In this document: in pieces, positions 63,532-64,000 of the stretch | Layout: every line of letters starts with the position of its first letter | Position numbering within the stretch: the first letter of the stretch is position 1 | Assembly (NCBI GenBank): GCA_030584025.1 | Contig: CP129487.1 | Coordinates: forward strand, 1,116,001-1,180,000 | DNA: 64,000 nucleotides | From: Cyclobacteriaceae bacterium | GTDB lineage: Bacteria; Bacteroidota; Bacteroidia; Cytophagales; Cyclobacteriaceae | Direction of reading: 5' to 3' | Notes under the pieces: generated by a model | Databases searched by the model: none | What the model saw: the letters and a program-made list of their open reading frames with translations, nothing else | Told to the model about the DNA's origin: nothing | Program-made: the position numbers and the translations under genes

Positions 63532-64000
63532 GTGAGTTCTGCAGTAGTAAGTAACATAAAAAACCATAGACGAGGCTGGATTGATTATGCCAGAGGCGTT
63601 GTAATCATATATGTTGTTTATCGTCATGCGCTAACGGGTCTCCTGGGTGCTGGCGTGGATATAAAGAATGCCATTTATTTGGTTCAGGAATCCAGTATGC
63701 CGGTTTTCTTTATAGTATCGGGCGTCTTCATATCATCCAGTGCTTTAAAGAGAGGATTTGGAACATTTGTCCGATTTAAGCTGGAGTCTTTGATGTATCC
63801 ATATTTTATATGGGCTACTATTCATCTTACAATTCAGATATTATTTAGCCAGTACTCAAATTTTAGTAAGGACGTTAACTATTATATTTATTTATTTACT
63901 TTTCCTCGGGCGATTGACCAGTTTTGGTATTTGTATGCATTATTTGCAGTTATGGTAGTCTTTGCTTCTTTGAATTTTAAGCTTTTAAAATTCAATTTAT
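63532..64000 (+). CDS. Acyltransferase 3 family membrane protein, N-terminal part
   Basis: The frame opens at GTG 63532 after an in-frame stop at 63523-63525 and runs off the window end. The visible 156 residues include the family start RGWIDYARGVVIIYVVYRHA, with an Asp and the catalytic-type His of acyltransferase 3 proteins, then SSMPVFFIVSGVFISSSAL and PRAIDQFWYLYALFAVMVVF. Such proteins O-acetylate surface polysaccharide sugars at the membrane, fitting the surrounding locus. Confidence 0.85.
   Translation, partial: MSSAVVSNIKNHRRGWIDYARGVVIIYVVYRHALTGLLGAGVDIKNAIYLVQESSMPVFFIVSGVFISSSALKRGFGTFVRFKLESLMYPYFIWATIHLTIQILFSQYSNFSKDVNYYIYLFTFPRAIDQFWYLYALFAVMVVFASLNFKLLKFNL

Overview
The window comes from a Bacteroidota chromosome, most likely an environmental member of the Cytophagales. 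The evidence is a SusC/SusD pair, a type IX secretion (T9SS) sorting domain with a PorP/SprF partner, several promoters of the Bacteroidota form TTTG-N19-TAnnTTTG, weak Shine-Dalgarno sites and many SPII lipoproteins. The genus cannot be named from sequence alone.

Region 1 (1-9.3 kb) is ordinary core genome: the 3' end of a 2-oxo acid dehydrogenase E2 gene, a Uma2-type nuclease, hslV, an AI-2E permease overlapping a class III aminotransferase, two small membrane proteins, a TerB-like/J-domain pair, gap, an M19 dipeptidase, and tRNA-Glu with a textbook promoter and terminator.

Region 2 (about 9.28-34.11 kb) looks like a decayed integrated island. It starts at the 3' end of tRNA-Glu and ends at a 13-bp copy of that tRNA end (12/13 identical). 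It carries a truncated tyrosine recombinase next to the tRNA and is visibly AT-richer than its flanks. After a graveyard of broken genes (recombinase, membrane protein, LuxR tail) and a helical-repeat protein come two catabolic operons. The first is a DASS-type anion symporter, a CitD-CitE fusion and CitF (citrate lyase). The second has ten genes: ribokinase, SusC, SusD, three exported ADP-ribosylglycohydrolase-family proteins, two exported double-domain esterases, a GRP-type sugar permease and a lipoprotein. Both operons have the palindrome CAATCGATTG exactly 6 nt before a TAnnTTTR -7 element, so they probably answer to one LacI-like regulator. My reading is an outer-membrane uptake and degradation system for an acylated riboside or ADP-ribose-like compound, with ribose feeding ribokinase and a tricarboxylate feeding citrate lyase. 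This is the best candidate for an undescribed system in the window.

Region 3 (34.1-39.6 kb) returns to core-like genes: a double-PAS histidine kinase, an SDR, an outer-membrane barrel, YebC, a MITE-like inverted-repeat element and a family 2 glycosyltransferase.

Region 4 (39.8-52.8 kb) is a T9SS surface-protein cassette: a 3,579-residue protein made of about 38 bacterial Ig-like (MBG) repeats with a type B sorting domain, then PorP/SprF and a PD40/OmpA-like protein, translationally coupled or nearly so.

Region 5 (52.7-64 kb) is the start of an exopolysaccharide locus: a minus-strand operon (NodU carbamoyltransferase, DUF5989, SxtJ-like, polyprenyl-phosphate phosphoribosyltransferase-like UbiA, HAD phosphatase), and on the plus strand a Wzz/CpsD-like protein with a degenerate ATPase, a flippase, an O-antigen polymerase/ligase, a half-size TolC-like protein and an acyltransferase cut by the window edge.
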